Shown one piece after another: positions 1 through 10,038 of a stretch of DNA of 64,000 bases. The stretch's first letter is position 1. Every line of letters starts with the position of its first letter. The translations under genes were made by a program, and so were the position numbers. The DNA is from SAR86 cluster bacterium. GTDB taxonomy: Bacteria > Pseudomonadota > Gammaproteobacteria > Magnimaribacterales > Magnimaribacteraceae. A model generated the notes under the pieces. It did no database searches. It saw only the letters and a program-made list of their open reading frames with translations, and was not told where the DNA came from. The DNA is taken from positions 124,001 through 188,000 of the forward strand of contig CP097969.1 of NCBI GenBank assembly GCA_023703575.1. Reading direction: 5' to 3'.

Positions 1-598
1 CAGGATTTTTAGCTAGATATTGCTGATGATAATGTTCCGCATAATAAAAGATACCAGCTTCCTTAACTTCAGTCGTAATTGAGCCAAATCCGTTTAAATT
101 TAATTGAGATTGATATTTTTGTTTTGTCTCAGCAATGATTTCTTTCTCATCATCTGAGGAGTAATAAATACCCGATCTATATTGGGTACCCATATCATTA
201 CCTTGTCTCATGCCTTGAGTAGGATCATGATCTTCCCAAAATGTTTTTAGTAATGATCCATAACTTACAATTGTAGGATCATAAACAACAAGAACAACTT
301 CATTATGTCCTGTAAAACCGGTACAAACTTCTTTATAAGATGGATTTTTTGTATATCCACCAGCATATCCTGCTGCAGTAGAATAGACGCCATCTAATTC
401 CCAAAACCTTCTCTCAACTCCCCAAAAACATCCCATTCCAAATATGGCTTGTTTTAGGTGATCTGGAAAAGGACCTTTTAATGGCGTTCCCTTTACAAAG
501 TGGTGCTCTGGAACTTCAACTTCCTCTTCTCTGCCAATCAAAGCTTCAGATTCAAGAGGTAGGATGCTTTTTTTGTTCAGTAAATCTATTAACGACAT
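1..598 (-). CDS. msrA: Peptide-methionine (S)-S-oxide reductase MsrA (3' end cut by window)
   Basis: Reduces methionine-S-sulfoxide in proteins, a cytoplasmic oxidative-damage repair enzyme. The visible 199 codons contain the family signature GCFWG with the catalytic cysteine at residue 57, followed by the typical YAGGYTKNPSYKEVC, GHNEVV, FWEDHDPTQGMRQGNDMGTQYRS and YYAEHYHQQYL blocks. The N-terminal ~45 residues resemble the extended E. coli-type MsrA. The ATG overlaps the stop codon of acs by one base (TAATG), so translation is probably coupled to acs. Only the C-terminal tail, where resolving cysteines usually lie, is outside the window. Identification is firm. Confidence 0.95.
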   Translation of the reverse strand, partial: MSLIDLLNKKSILPLESEALIGREEEVEVPEHHFVKGTPLKGPFPDHLKQAIFGMGCFWGVERRFWELDGVYSTAAGYAGGYTKNPSYKEVCTGFTGHNEVVLVVYDPTIVSYGSLLKTFWEDHDPTQGMRQGNDMGTQYRSGIYYSSDDEKEIIAETKQKYQSQLNLNGFGSITTEVKEAGIFYYAEHYHQQYLAKNP

Positions 599-2535
599 TA
601 TTTATTCTCTCTATTTGAAATGAGTTCATCAACTACAGATGGATCTGCTAAAGTTGTGGTATCACCTAAGTTATCAATTTCGTTGGTGGCAATTTTTCTC
701 AATATTCTTCTCATAATCTTACCAGATCTTGTCTTTGGTAATCCAGGAGCCCATTGAATAATATCTGGTTTAGCAATAGGTCCTATTTCTTTTGCAACCA
801 GTTGAACTAAATCATATTTGAGGTCTTCTTCTGGCAAAATACCAGACATCAAAGTTACGTAGCAATAGATACCTTGTCCCTTAATATCATGTTCATAACC
901 AACTACTGCCGCTTCAGCTACATCTTTATGAAGAACTAAAGCGCTTTCAACTTCTGCTGTCCCTAATCTATGGCCAGATACGTTAAGTACGTCATCTACT
1001 CTTCCAGTTATCCAATAATATCCATCTGAATCCCTTCTCGCTCCATCGCCAGTTGTGTAGTACCCAGGATACATTGAGTAGTAAGTATCTATGCATCTTT
1101 GATGGTCACCATATACCGTTCTGATTTGAGAGGGCCAGCTAGATTTAATGACAAGATTTCCAGAACCCTCGCCTATAATTTCTTTTCCACTTTCGTCAAG
1201 AAGAGCTGGCTCAATTCCAAGAAAAGGTTTTGTGGCACTTCCTGGCTTCATAGAAGTAAATCCTGCTACAGGGGTAATCATCATGGCTCCAGTTTCAGTC
1301 TGCCACCAAGTATCGACTATTGGACAAGAAGAATCTCCAACAACTTTGAAATACCATTCCCAAGCTTCAGGATTTATAGGTTCTCCCACCGTCCCTAAGA
1401 TTCTTAGTGAATCTCTGCTCGATGATTTAACAAATTCATCACCTTGTGCCATAAGAGCTCTTAGAGCAGTTGGTGCTGTATAAAAAATATTTACTTTGTG
1501 TTTATCAATAACTTCCCAAAATCTTGAAGGCGAGGGAAAAGTGGGTATTCCTTCAAAGATTAATGATGTTGCACCATTTGCTAGAGGTCCATAAACAATA
1601 TAAGAATGCCCAGTAACCCAGCCAACATCAGCAGTACACCAATATATCTCATCATCTTTATAGTCGAATACCAGCTTGTGAGACATGGCAGCTTGAAGAA
1701 GATATCCACCTGTAGTGTGTAAAACTCCCTTTGGCTTACCTGTTGATCCAGATGTATAGAGAATAAATAGGGGATCTTCGGAGTCCATTATTTCTGGTTC
1801 GCAATTGGAAGGAACGTCTTTTGAAATTTCTTCAAATCTAACATCACAGTTCTCATTCCATGAAATCTCTGCTCCTGTTCTGGTGACGACTAGAACAGTG
1901 TGGACATTTGGACATCCTTGAAGAGCCTCGTCGACGTTCTGTTTAAGAGGAACTTTTTTCCCTCCTCTCAAGCCCTCATCAGCAGTGATAACAGTCTGGC
2001 AATCAGAATCCAGGATACGGTCTTTTAAGGATTCAGGGGAAAAGCCCCCAAAAACAACAGAGTGAATCGCCCCAATTCTCGCACAAGCCAACATCGCATA
2101 TGTTGCTTCGGGGATCATAGGCATATAGATACAAACTCTATCCCCTTTTTTTACATTTCTAGCTTTAAGGACATTCGCAAATTTGCATACTTCATCATGA
2201 AGTTTCTTATAGCTGATATTTTTTGTTTCTTCAGGATTATCTCCTTCCCATATGAAAGCAGTTTTTTCAGCATTTTCAGGAAGATGTCTATCTATACAGT
2301 TCACAGACGCATTTAATTTTGCATCTTTAAACCATATGATTTCGCCTTTCTCCATATTAGTCTCTTTTACTTTAGACCATTTATTATTCCAACTTAGATA
2401 ATTCTCAGCCTGGGAAGCCCAAAACTCTTCTGGTTTGCTCAAAGACCATTGGTATAGTTCTTCAAATTCAGATTCTTTTATATTTGAATTCTCCAGAACT
2501 GATAGGGGAGGGTTATAGATTTTATCTTTTGTCAT
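598..2535 (-). CDS. acs: Acetyl-CoA synthetase (AMP-forming)
   Basis: Activates acetate to acetyl-CoA via acetyl-AMP in the cytoplasm. At 645 residues it is close to the usual ~650. The adenylation P-loop [13 protein letters not shown], the [10 protein letters not shown] substrate-loop motif, the hinge region [17 protein letters not shown] and the C-terminal [11 protein letters not shown] with the regulatory, acetylatable lysine near residue 606 are all present. It is the middle gene of a tight minus-strand group: 5 bp after the deoxynucleoside kinase and overlapping msrA by one base. No Shine-Dalgarno is obvious, consistent with coupling to the upstream gene. Acetate scavenging is a common trait of marine heterotrophs. 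Confidence 0.97.
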   Translation of the reverse strand: MTKDKIYNPPLSVLENSNIKESEFEELYQWSLSKPEEFWASQAENYLSWNNKWSKVKETNMEKGEIIWFKDAKLNASVNCIDRHLPENAEKTAFIWEGDNPEETKNISYKKLHDEVCKFANVLKARNVKKGDRVCIYMPMIPEATYAMLACARIGAIHSVVFGGFSPESLKDRILDSDCQTVITADEGLRGGKKVPLKQNVDEALQGCPNVHTVLVVTRTGAEISWNENCDVRFEEISKDVPSNCEPEIMDSEDPLFILYTSGSTGKPKGVLHTTGGYLLQAAMSHKLVFDYKDDEIYWCTADVGWVTGHSYIVYGPLANGATSLIFEGIPTFPSPSRFWEVIDKHKVNIFYTAPTALRALMAQGDEFVKSSSRDSLRILGTVGEPINPEAWEWYFKVVGDSSCPIVDTWWQTETGAMMITPVAGFTSMKPGSATKPFLGIEPALLDESGKEIIGEGSGNLVIKSSWPSQIRTVYGDHQRCIDTYYSMYPGYYTTGDGARRDSDGYYWITGRVDDVLNVSGHRLGTAEVESALVLHKDVAEAAVVGYEHDIKGQGIYCYVTLMSGILPEEDLKYDLVQLVAKEIGPIAKPDIIQWAPGLPKTRSGKIMRRILRKIATNEIDNLGDTTTLADPSVVDELISNRENK

Positions 2536-2540
2536 AAAAT

Positions 2541-3230
2541 TTATATTAATGCAGGTGAGGGATTAAAGTACATTTTGGAACCTTCTGGTTTATTAAAGTA
2601 CTCAAGTAACTTTTCCAAAAGAAGGTTGTAATCGCTTTTATTGGCTTGCAAGTCTAAATAATCCGAATTTACTATCAAAACTGGCGATCTATTGTATTCA
2701 AAGAAAAATTCTTTGTATGTCTCATTTAATAATTCTAGGTAGTCAAAACTGATTGTTTTTTCCATTTCTATCCCTCTATGCATAACTCTCTCATAGAGAG
2801 TTTTTGTCTCAGCTTGAAGATAGATAACCAAATCAGGAGATGGAAGATCTATAGCAAGATACTGATAGATTTGTTCGTAAAGCTTTAATTCTTCTGCTGA
2901 AAGGGTTGCCTTAGCAAACAGTTTGTCTTTATCTAAAAGAAAATCTGAAACTCTATTGGATGAGAAGATATCCTCTTGTTTAAGCTCTTGGATTTGTTTT
3001 ACTCTTTGAAAAAGAAAAAAAAGTTGAGTTGCTAAAGCAGCTTGCGACTGATTGATATAAAAATCAGGTAAAAAAGGATTTTCGGATGGTCGTTCCAAAA
3101 AAGTGTCATAACTAAAAGAGTCTGCAAGAAGTTTTGTTAAAGTTGTTTTTCCGGCGCCAATTGGTCCTTCTACAGCTATAAATGTAGGCAACTTGTCATA
3201 CTTTGTTATATCTATTTGACCTTTTTCCAT
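2541..3230 (-). CDS. Deoxynucleoside kinase (dAK/dGK family)
   Basis: Predicted to phosphorylate deoxyadenosine, deoxyguanosine or deoxycytidine for dNTP salvage. Walker [10 protein letters not shown] lies at residues 22-30. An [10 protein letters not shown] block (the ERS/ERP acidic residue region), an [11 protein letters not shown] segment and the arginine-rich lid [11 protein letters not shown] are in the order expected for the dNK/dGK/dCK fold. 229 residues is normal for bacterial members. Gammaproteobacteria often carry this gene beside pcnB-folK-panBC; here pcnB is the upstream neighbour (61 bp) but folK and pan genes are missing. The exact nucleoside preference cannot be read from the sequence. 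Confidence 0.85.
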   Translation of the reverse strand: MEKGQIDITKYDKLPTFIAVEGPIGAGKTTLTKLLADSFSYDTFLERPSENPFLPDFYINQSQAALATQLFFLFQRVKQIQELKQEDIFSSNRVSDFLLDKDKLFAKATLSAEELKLYEQIYQYLAIDLPSPDLVIYLQAETKTLYERVMHRGIEMEKTISFDYLELLNETYKEFFFEYNRSPVLIVNSDYLDLQANKSDYNLLLEKLLEYFNKPEGSKMYFNPSPALI

Positions 3231-3291
3231 GTGCTAGGTTATTACAAAATACATCTTATCCTAACTTCAAAACATTTAAGTATTTTTAAGT

Positions 3292-4488
3292 TTAAATAGC
3301 TTTTTTTTGCAATTTTTTAGTCCACCACGCACCGACGCCACTAAGATCTTCTCCTGATTTTTCTCTCAGCAAAAGAAAATCATAAGAAGCTCTAAATCTA
3401 GGATGTTTAATTAAAATTTTGGATTTTTCAGGTATTTTTAATAACTTCACTTGCATTTCCCATATCTCTTTTATAGATCTTTGAATTCTACCTGGGATAA
3501 AACAATGTTCATTATGTCGTTTAAGTATTACATTTGCTGCTCTCGTAATCTTTGTAATCTTTATTTTCTTTGAATTGAGTTCACCTACTTTATTTATTAA
3601 GGCAGGCCATAAGAATACTGAGAATAGAAAAGATGGAGTCAGTGTTTTATCCTCATGAAATCTTTTATCTGTGTTTCTTAAAGCATTAAATATAAATCTT
3701 CTGTCTTTCTTAGCATTAAGATATCCTTGCGTTACAGGGAGGATATATTTAACAATTTGATACTTCTGCATATCTTGCATTATTGATTCCGCATTTCCCG
3801 TTAGGAACATCTTGAGTGTTTCTTCATAAATTCTTCCTGATGATATTTCATTGAGTAAGTGTGAAAGCTTGAGTATTTCTTTCTCAAGATTGGGCTCAAA
3901 AGTTAGATCTAGCTTAGACTTGAACCTGATGGCTCTAATTATTCTTACAGGATCTTCTCTGAATCTTTTTGAACTATCTCCAATTGATCTGAGTATTCTA
4001 TTTTGTATGTCTTCGTAGCCCCCAACAAAATCAATTACATCCATATTTCTGATATCTAAATATAAAGAATTAATTGTAAAGTCTCTTCTATAGGCATCAT
4101 CTTCTATGCTGCCGTAATTATTATCTCTGAGAATAACTCCTTTTTGAGATTTTTTAGTATGCCTTTTGCTAGATGATCTAAACGTAGATATTTCTGTAAT
4201 ATTTTTGCCCGATCTTGCATGAACTATTTTAAACCTTTTTCCAATGATTCTTGTTTTTGTAATAGCCTTTTTTATTTCTTCTGGTGTGGCATCTGTTACT
4301 ACATCACAATCTTTTGGTTTTAGCCTTAGAATCGAATCTCTGACAAAGCCACCAACTATAAATGCATCAAACCCTGAATTATTAAGCTTTGCGATAATGG
4401 ATTTAGCATCCTTATCAAGATTCTTAATTTTTATACCATGCTTAGAGGCCTTAATGACCTTGGGAGAGTTGGTATTTTGGTTTAGCAC
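3292..4488 (-). CDS. pcnB: Poly(A) polymerase I
   Basis: Adds 3' poly(A) tails to RNA, promoting decay. The class II nucleotidyltransferase signature is present near the N-terminus: IVGGFVRDSILRLKPKDCDVV, with the GG and the DCD metal-binding aspartates. The RRDFTINSLYLD and IRAIRFKSKLDL blocks follow, as in the PcnB/CCA-adding family. The basic N-terminus and neighbourhood (9 bp after dksA) favour PcnB over a CCA enzyme. At 398 residues it is shorter than E. coli PcnB, with a reduced C-terminal tail. The start is GTG, immediately downstream of dksA, so the two are likely cotranscribed. Confidence 0.93.
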   Translation of the reverse strand: MLNQNTNSPKVIKASKHGIKIKNLDKDAKSIIAKLNNSGFDAFIVGGFVRDSILRLKPKDCDVVTDATPEEIKKAITKTRIIGKRFKIVHARSGKNITEISTFRSSSKRHTKKSQKGVILRDNNYGSIEDDAYRRDFTINSLYLDIRNMDVIDFVGGYEDIQNRILRSIGDSSKRFREDPVRIIRAIRFKSKLDLTFEPNLEKEILKLSHLLNEISSGRIYEETLKMFLTGNAESIMQDMQKYQIVKYILPVTQGYLNAKKDRRFIFNALRNTDKRFHEDKTLTPSFLFSVFLWPALINKVGELNSKKIKITKITRAANVILKRHNEHCFIPGRIQRSIKEIWEMQVKLLKIPEKSKILIKHPRFRASYDFLLLREKSGEDLSGVGAWWTKKLQKKAI

Positions 4489-4497
4489 CCAAACATT

Positions 4498-5103
4498 TTA
4501 GCCATATTGCTGCCTTTCATGAATCTCTTCAATTGTTTTGCAATCAATACATCTAGTTGCGGTAGGCCTAGCCTCTAGTCTTCTAATGCCAATTTCTATC
4601 CCACAGGATGCACAATATCCGTAATCATCTGATTTTAGATCTTCAATAGATTCACTAATTTTTGATAAAAGTCTTCTTTCTCTTTCCCTAGTCCTAAGCT
4701 CTAGAGTAAATTCTTCCTCATGTGTAGCTCTGTCAGACTCATCTGGAAAGTGACTAGCATTTTTTTGTATTTTGTCTGCTGTTCTGTCTTGTTCTAGTTG
4801 TAACTGTTTTTGCCAACTTGCTAGTATTTCTTGAAAATGCTGTTTTTGTTTAGCATTCATATATTTCTCATTTTTCTTAAGTGCATAGGGCTTAATCGAA
4901 GCCAGGAATTGAGACTCTTCATAACGATCTACTTTCTTAGTTTTCTTAGATGTTACTTTTTTGGTTGATACCGTCTTTGCTGAACTTTTTTTTGTAGTTG
5001 TTTTCTTGGAAGGCTTTGCTTTTAAGGGCGCCTTTTTTGCCGATGTTTTTTTAGCAGGAGTCTTTTTGATAGTTGCTTTTTTTACAGTTTTTTTCGCAGG
5101 CAT
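4498..5103 (-). CDS. dksA: RNA polymerase-binding factor DksA with lysine-rich N-terminal tail
   Basis: DksA enters the RNA polymerase secondary channel and, with ppGpp, resets transcription in starvation. The core from about residue 64 matches family DksA closely (FLASIKPYALKKNEKYMN). The coiled-coil tip keeps the D-x-x-D-x-A motif (DESDRA), and the zinc finger has four cysteines spaced CASC...CIDC. Unusually, residues 1-58 form a tail with about 23 lysines in KKT/AKK repeats and almost no acidic residues, resembling histone H1-like tails. A TTG five codons upstream is in frame, but the ATG encoding MPAKK is the better start. It heads a dksA-pcnB unit. Confidence 0.93.
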   Translation of the reverse strand: MPAKKTVKKATIKKTPAKKTSAKKAPLKAKPSKKTTTKKSSAKTVSTKKVTSKKTKKVDRYEESQFLASIKPYALKKNEKYMNAKQKQHFQEILASWQKQLQLEQDRTADKIQKNASHFPDESDRATHEEEFTLELRTRERERRLLSKISESIEDLKSDDYGYCASCGIEIGIRRLEARPTATRCIDCKTIEEIHERQQYG

Positions 5104-5161
5104 TTTATGAATTCTCAAATTGTTTAATGCTAAAGGCGCAGCAATTTAGCAGAATAATTTT

Positions 5162-6169
5162 TCAATTGCTAGTAAAAGTTCTTTTAATTTCTTCGTATTC
5201 TTTTTTTGATAATCTCGGCCCATTTTTTTGAACAATTTTAGAAGCAGCGAAGCATCCAAATTTTGAGGATTCTTCAAGGTTTTTTTGATTATTTAGACCA
5301 TTTAAAACAGCACCAGCAAACATATCGCCAGCACCATTTGTGTCTATAGCCTTGACCTGTTGTCCAGAAACAGAAAACTCATAATTTTCATCATAACCGA
5401 TGCAGCCATCTGACCCTTTTGTAATGATAAGGTTACGAGTGTAATTTTTAAAAAAACCTAAAATTTCCTTTTCATTAAAACTTCCGGCGAACTCCTGGGC
5501 TTCAGATTCATTACAGAAAATTAGATCGCAATTAATTTCTATTAGTTCTACAAGTTCCTTTTTAAATGACTTCACTATAAAAGCATCTGACAAAGATAGC
5601 GCTACTTTAGTGTTATATTTTTTTGCTTGTGTTATAGCCTCTTTAAAAGTGTCATAACCTTTTGGAGAAGCAACTAGATAGCCTTCTAAAAATATGTATT
5701 CAGAATTTTTGATAACTTCCTGATCCACATTGCTGGTAGAAATATTAGAATTTATTCCAAGGTTTGTGCACATAGTTCTTTCTGCATCATCTGAGATCAT
5801 GACTAGACATTGCCCAGAAGGAATTTCTGAATCAATCAATTCAGAATTATGACCTATTCCGTTAGACGACAAGTCTTCCAGATAAAATCTTCCATTGTCA
5901 TCATCAGAAACAATGCAAGACATATGACAAGAAGATCCAAAAAGAGAAGCAGCAACGACTGAATTAGTAGCGGAACCACCGCAAGCCTTATCAGGTGATT
6001 TCCCAAGATCCATGAGCTCTTGAATTAAATTAATCTGATCATCTTTTTCAATTAATGTCATACCCCCCTTAGCTATACCTCTATCTTCATTTGCTTTAAC
6101 GAAATCATCGTCAATTTGAAAGGTTATATCTACTAAAGCACTACCAAGACAACAAAGATCATATTTCAT
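5162..6169 (-). CDS. PfkB-family kinase, adenosine kinase-like
   Basis: A ribokinase-fold sugar/nucleoside kinase. The N-terminus (DLCCLGSALVDITFQI), the GGSATNSVVAASLFG motif and the C-terminal anion-hole signature DTNGAGDMFAGAVL with the catalytic Asp support the fold. Overall layout, including GIAKGGMTLIE early in the protein, resembles the adenosine kinase branch common in alpha- and gammaproteobacteria. Substrate is therefore likely adenosine but could be another nucleoside or sugar. An in-frame TTG four codons upstream gives MCKK; the ATG giving MKYDLCC fits the family better. It lies divergently to mrcB across a ~65 bp gap, with no clear Shine-Dalgarno. Confidence 0.85.
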   Translation of the reverse strand: MKYDLCCLGSALVDITFQIDDDFVKANEDRGIAKGGMTLIEKDDQINLIQELMDLGKSPDKACGGSATNSVVAASLFGSSCHMSCIVSDDDNGRFYLEDLSSNGIGHNSELIDSEIPSGQCLVMISDDAERTMCTNLGINSNISTSNVDQEVIKNSEYIFLEGYLVASPKGYDTFKEAITQAKKYNTKVALSLSDAFIVKSFKKELVELIEINCDLIFCNESEAQEFAGSFNEKEILGFFKNYTRNLIITKGSDGCIGYDENYEFSVSGQQVKAIDTNGAGDMFAGAVLNGLNNQKNLEESSKFGCFAASKIVQKNGPRLSKKEYEEIKRTFTSN

Positions 6170-6234
6170 TTTTTTACACAAAATTTTTTAAAAAACGTAG
6201 ACTGTGCCAAATGAAGCAAGTAATCAAGTATTAA

Positions 6235-8532
6235 ATGAAATTTAAGCTGACAATAGGATTTTTTATCGGTTTGATTTCGATAATAGTCTTTATTTTCACT
6301 GCCGCAAGTATTGCCGTTCTCGACTATCGAGTTACATCTAAACTAGACGGTGTACTGTGGACCATACCTGCAAAAATCTATTCACGTCCTTTGGAATTGG
6401 CAGAAGGTATTCACCTCAATAAGGATAATTTGATTAAAGAATTAGAAATGCTTTCGTATGAAAGGGTTAAAAATCCCGTGCAGCCTGGTGAGTTTAAATT
6501 TTCTGAAGATGATCTAAAAATATTTCTACGAGGTTATTTAGATCAGCGCTCGGGTATATTTAATATCAATTTCGATGATTCTGAGATTAAGGGAATTACC
6601 AATCAGTTGGGTATAGCCGAAGATTTAATAAAACTTGAACCAACCGTTATTGGCGGCATGTACCCTTCCCATATGGAGGATAGAGTACTTCTTAATTGGC
6701 CAGAAGTACCACCAATATTAGTCGATACTATTCTTGCAGTGGAGGATCAAAATTTTTTCAACCATTATGGAATATCATTGAAGTCTATTTCACGAGCATT
6801 TCTAAGAAATGTGCAAGCTGGAGAGGTAGAACAAGGTGGAAGTACCATCACACAACAACTAGCTAAAAGCCTTTTCTTTTCATCAGAGCAAACCATCAGA
6901 AGAAAAGTTTTGGAAGCAATAGCTTCTTTGATAATAGAGACCCGTTATTCTAAAGAAGAAATTCTTTTGGCATATATTAATGACGTATTCCTTGCACAAT
7001 CAGGGAAGAGAGCGATACATGGATTTGGAATGGGCGCACAACATTTTTTTGGGACGTCTATTCAAAATCTTTCTACAGATCAAGTGGCTCTATTAGTAGG
7101 AATGCTCAAAGGACCATCTTTTTATAATCCAAGAAGAAATCCAAATAATGCTACTAAAAGAAGGAACTTAGTTTTAAGAGTTTTAAATAATAGTAATAAG
7201 ATATCGGACTCAGCATTTGAGATGTTAAGAAATAAAGCGCTTGGTGTCTCCTTACCTAATTATAGGACTGAGACAAGATATCCCGCTTTTCATGACATAG
7301 TTAGGCTTGAACTTCAGAAGAATTTTAATGAGAAAGAACTTAGAACTAAGGGCTTGGCTGTCGAAACTAATTTGGACCCTGTATTACAAGATTCTTTAGA
7401 GAATAATCTTCAAAAAACTAAACTGCAGTTAATAAAAAAATATGGATCTAGATTAGAAGGGCTTGAAGGTGCTGCCATTGTAGTTGATATTTCTAGTGGT
7501 GAAGTCAAAGCTGTTGCGGGTAGTACTGAACCCTCTAGTTATGGTTTCAATAGATCAATAAATGCTATAAGACCAATAGGATCTTTAGTGAAACCTTTCA
7601 TCTATCTAACTGCTTTAGATCAATATAGTGACTACAACCTCACAACTTTATTAGATGATTCTAAGTTAAGTCTTATGAGTGGCGGTAAGCTTTGGGAGCC
7701 TGATAATTTTGATAAAAAATTTCACGGCGAAATACCATTACATGTAGCCTTATGGCAATCTTATAATATAGCTTCAGCCAGGCTTGGATTAGATTTGGGA
7801 TATGAGGCTGTAGAAAACATGTTTCTAAACCTTGGCATAACAAAGGATGTTCCTAATTATCCTTCCCTTTTTATTGGGTCATTTGAACTTTCTCCTTACC
7901 AAGCTATTCAAGCTTATCAGACTATAGCAAGTGACGGTTTTTACTCGCCTCTGAGATCGATAAGACAAATTAAAGATACTGAGGGAAAGATCGAATTCTC
8001 TTATCCTTATAGTATTGATCAAACAATTAGACCTGAACCGGTAGCATTATTGAAATTTGCTATGCAACAAACCTTTGAGCGCGGTACTGCTAGAGGATAT
8101 TCAAAGAAGCAAATTCAATTATGGAATGCAGGAGGTAAAACAGGTACTTCAGATGATCAAAGAGATAGTTGGTTTGTTGGTTTTGCGGGCGAACTCTTGG
8201 TTCTTGTGTGGCTGGGATTCGATGATAATAGACAAACTCCCTTAACTGGACGAACGGGCGCATTTCAGGTTTGGAAGAATTTCATTAATGATATAAAACC
8301 CGTCAAAACCACTCAATCTTCATTACCACGAATTAACTACGTTTGGACAGATATTGGAGATGGGTTAAGAAGTGGTAAAAAATGTAAAAATTCAATACTT
8401 ATACCTTTTATAGAAGGAACTGAACCAAATAAAATACCAGATGTCAGAAGAGAATGTTCAAGTAAGATTGAGAGTTCAAGAAATACTGTAATGGATAAAT
8501 TAAAAGAAGTTTTTGAGGTAGGACAGGGGTGA
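6235..8532 (+). CDS. mrcB: Bifunctional penicillin-binding protein 1B
   Basis: Polymerises and cross-links peptidoglycan on the periplasmic side of the inner membrane. A single N-terminal membrane helix (residues ~5-30) is followed by a UB2H-like region and the GT51 transglycosylase domain (catalytic Glu170 in VEDQNFF, plus GGSTITQQLAK). The transpeptidase has Ser450-x-x-Lys453, SYN at 509-511 and KTGT from Lys635. At 765 residues it is shorter than E. coli PBP1b (844) mainly at both ends. The downstream lipoprotein gene overlaps its stop codon, so the two form an operon, reminiscent of PBP1B working with an outer-membrane lipoprotein, though this partner is not LpoB. Confidence 0.95.
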   Translation: MKFKLTIGFFIGLISIIVFIFTAASIAVLDYRVTSKLDGVLWTIPAKIYSRPLELAEGIHLNKDNLIKELEMLSYERVKNPVQPGEFKFSEDDLKIFLRGYLDQRSGIFNINFDDSEIKGITNQLGIAEDLIKLEPTVIGGMYPSHMEDRVLLNWPEVPPILVDTILAVEDQNFFNHYGISLKSISRAFLRNVQAGEVEQGGSTITQQLAKSLFFSSEQTIRRKVLEAIASLIIETRYSKEEILLAYINDVFLAQSGKRAIHGFGMGAQHFFGTSIQNLSTDQVALLVGMLKGPSFYNPRRNPNNATKRRNLVLRVLNNSNKISDSAFEMLRNKALGVSLPNYRTETRYPAFHDIVRLELQKNFNEKELRTKGLAVETNLDPVLQDSLENNLQKTKLQLIKKYGSRLEGLEGAAIVVDISSGEVKAVAGSTEPSSYGFNRSINAIRPIGSLVKPFIYLTALDQYSDYNLTTLLDDSKLSLMSGGKLWEPDNFDKKFHGEIPLHVALWQSYNIASARLGLDLGYEAVENMFLNLGITKDVPNYPSLFIGSFELSPYQAIQAYQTIASDGFYSPLRSIRQIKDTEGKIEFSYPYSIDQTIRPEPVALLKFAMQQTFERGTARGYSKKQIQLWNAGGKTGTSDDQRDSWFVGFAGELLVLVWLGFDDNRQTPLTGRTGAFQVWKNFINDIKPVKTTQSSLPRINYVWTDIGDGLRSGKKCKNSILIPFIEGTEPNKIPDVRRECSSKIESSRNTVMDKLKEVFEVGQG

Positions 8533-8969
8533 AGTTAATAAAAATATCAACAATTGTTTTAATTGTTACAGGCTTATTGTCATGTGCATCGAATCAAAAC
8601 ATGCGGGATATTAGTAAATATAAGGTTCCAGTTAATGATTTCTCCAAAACTGTGGAGCTCTTGATTTCTAACCAACAATTCTTGGAAGATGAAATTATGA
8701 AAATAAATTCACAAAATCCTTCTGTTCAAAGGATACTTTTAGCTGCTGACTCTGACTTGAAACAAGAAAACTATATTAAAACTAACTCTGAACTCGAAAG
8801 GGCTTTTAGGATAACTAAAAATGATGGTGCTCTATATCTGAGATTAGCACACTTAAGATATAAACAAGGGTTATTGAAGGAATCTGAATCCTTTGCCTCT
8901 AAAGGATTGTTGTTAACAAATATTTCATCTTGGGAAAGATTACTTCTAAATGTTTATCTTAAAAACTAA
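8529..8969 (+). CDS. TPR-containing lipoprotein
   Basis: A short 146-residue protein with a signal peptide ending in the lipobox LLSC (Cys19), so it is predicted to be lipidated. The C-terminal half (residues ~80-140) looks like one or two tetratricopeptide repeats (ALYLRLAHLRYKQGLLKESESFASKGLLL). The GTG start overlaps the mrcB stop (GTGA), indicating translational coupling. Similar small TPR lipoproteins follow mrcB in other gammaproteobacteria. A role as partner or regulator of PBP1B is inferred from the position only. Confidence 0.75.
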   Translation: MKLIKISTIVLIVTGLLSCASNQNMRDISKYKVPVNDFSKTVELLISNQQFLEDEIMKINSQNPSVQRILLAADSDLKQENYIKTNSELERAFRITKNDGALYLRLAHLRYKQGLLKESESFASKGLLLTNISSWERLLLNVYLKN

Positions 8970-8972
8970 GCC

Positions 8973-9001
8973 TAGATAGTCTCATTGCAAGTATATATAA
9001 T
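8973..9001 (+). promoter_or_regulatory. Candidate sigma-70 promoter of argC-erpA
   Basis: TAGATA at 8973-8978 (four of six matches to TTGACA) and a perfect TATAAT at 8996-9001 are separated by 17 bp. The element lies in the 61 bp gap after the mrcB lipoprotein gene and would give a leader of about 22 bases before the argC ATG. Confidence 0.55.
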
Positions 9002-9030
9002 CCGCACCCCTTAAATATTGAAGCTTATTG

Positions 9031-10038
9031 ATGACCAAAGTTGGAATTATAGGAGGATCGGGTTTTGCTGGTGAAGAGCTAATAAAACTCTTATCTCTGC
9101 ATGACTCAAGCTCTATAGTAGCTATTAGCTCAAGAGAGCTTAAAAACACTCCTGTGTCAGACTTATTTCAAGGTACTGATTTAAATTTTGTAGATCCGGA
9201 AGATCAGATATTTTTTCAATGTGATGTCGTTTTCTTTGCTACTCCTCATGGAACTGCAATGAATAAAGCAGACTCTTTTATTCAGAAAGGAATAAAAGTC
9301 ATTGATCTATCTGCAGATTTTCGACTAAAAGATCCGTCAATCTGGAAAGAATGGTATGGCTCAAACCATAAAGATTTAGAAAACTTAAAGAATTCTATTT
9401 ACGGTTTAACTGAAATTAATGCTGAGTTGATCGAAACAGGCACTCTTATAGCCGTACCTGGTTGTTATCCTACTGCATCTATTCTTGGGTTGCTTCCTTT
9501 AGTTAGCAAAAAGCTTCCGATAGATTCAATTATCATTGATGCAAAGTCAGGAATTAGTGGTGCAGGCAGGACTAAAGTTAACGAAAGTTTAAAAGATGAA
9601 ATTCAGGAAAATTTTAAAGCATATGCTACTGGTGGACATCGACATCTCCCTGAAATAATCGAAGTCCTTGAAGGAATTCATGGATCATCTTTAAAGATTA
9701 ATTTTTTGCCTCACCTAATTCCCGCCATGAGAGGAATTTACTCAACTATGTATGTTAATTTCGAGGATACTCAGTATCAATCTATAGAAGATATTTATAG
9801 AGATTTTTATCAAGACTCACTTAACATTGAATTAATGTTAGATGGTCAGGTTCCTGAAATTCTGAAAGTTGCTGAAACAAATAATTGTCAGATAGGTGTT
9901 TATCAATCAGCCATTGAAAATCAAGTTGTGATCATTTCGGCCATTGATAATTTAGTTAAAGGAGCCGCAGGTCAGGCGATAGAATGCTACAATCTTATGA
10001 CTGGTAATTATCAATTGAAAGGTATATATAATGGTTGA
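9031..10038 (+). CDS. argC: N-acetyl-gamma-glutamyl-phosphate reductase
   Basis: Third step of arginine synthesis, NADPH-dependent reduction of N-acetylglutamyl phosphate. The Rossmann loop [13 protein letters not shown] is at the N-terminus and the active-site cysteine is Cys145 in [10 protein letters not shown]. The GGHRHLPEI and [10 protein letters not shown] blocks also match the family. A TTG one codon upstream is in frame, but the ATG is preferred. Its last 8 bases overlap erpA, so the two are cotranscribed. The argC-erpA-anmK-M23-tyrS order is the same as in Pseudomonas-type genomes. Confidence 0.96.
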   Translation: MTKVGIIGGSGFAGEELIKLLSLHDSSSIVAISSRELKNTPVSDLFQGTDLNFVDPEDQIFFQCDVVFFATPHGTAMNKADSFIQKGIKVIDLSADFRLKDPSIWKEWYGSNHKDLENLKNSIYGLTEINAELIETGTLIAVPGCYPTASILGLLPLVSKKLPIDSIIIDAKSGISGAGRTKVNESLKDEIQENFKAYATGGHRHLPEIIEVLEGIHGSSLKINFLPHLIPAMRGIYSTMYVNFEDTQYQSIEDIYRDFYQDSLNIELMLDGQVPEILKVAETNNCQIGVYQSAIENQVVIISAIDNLVKGAAGQAIECYNLMTGNYQLKGIYNG

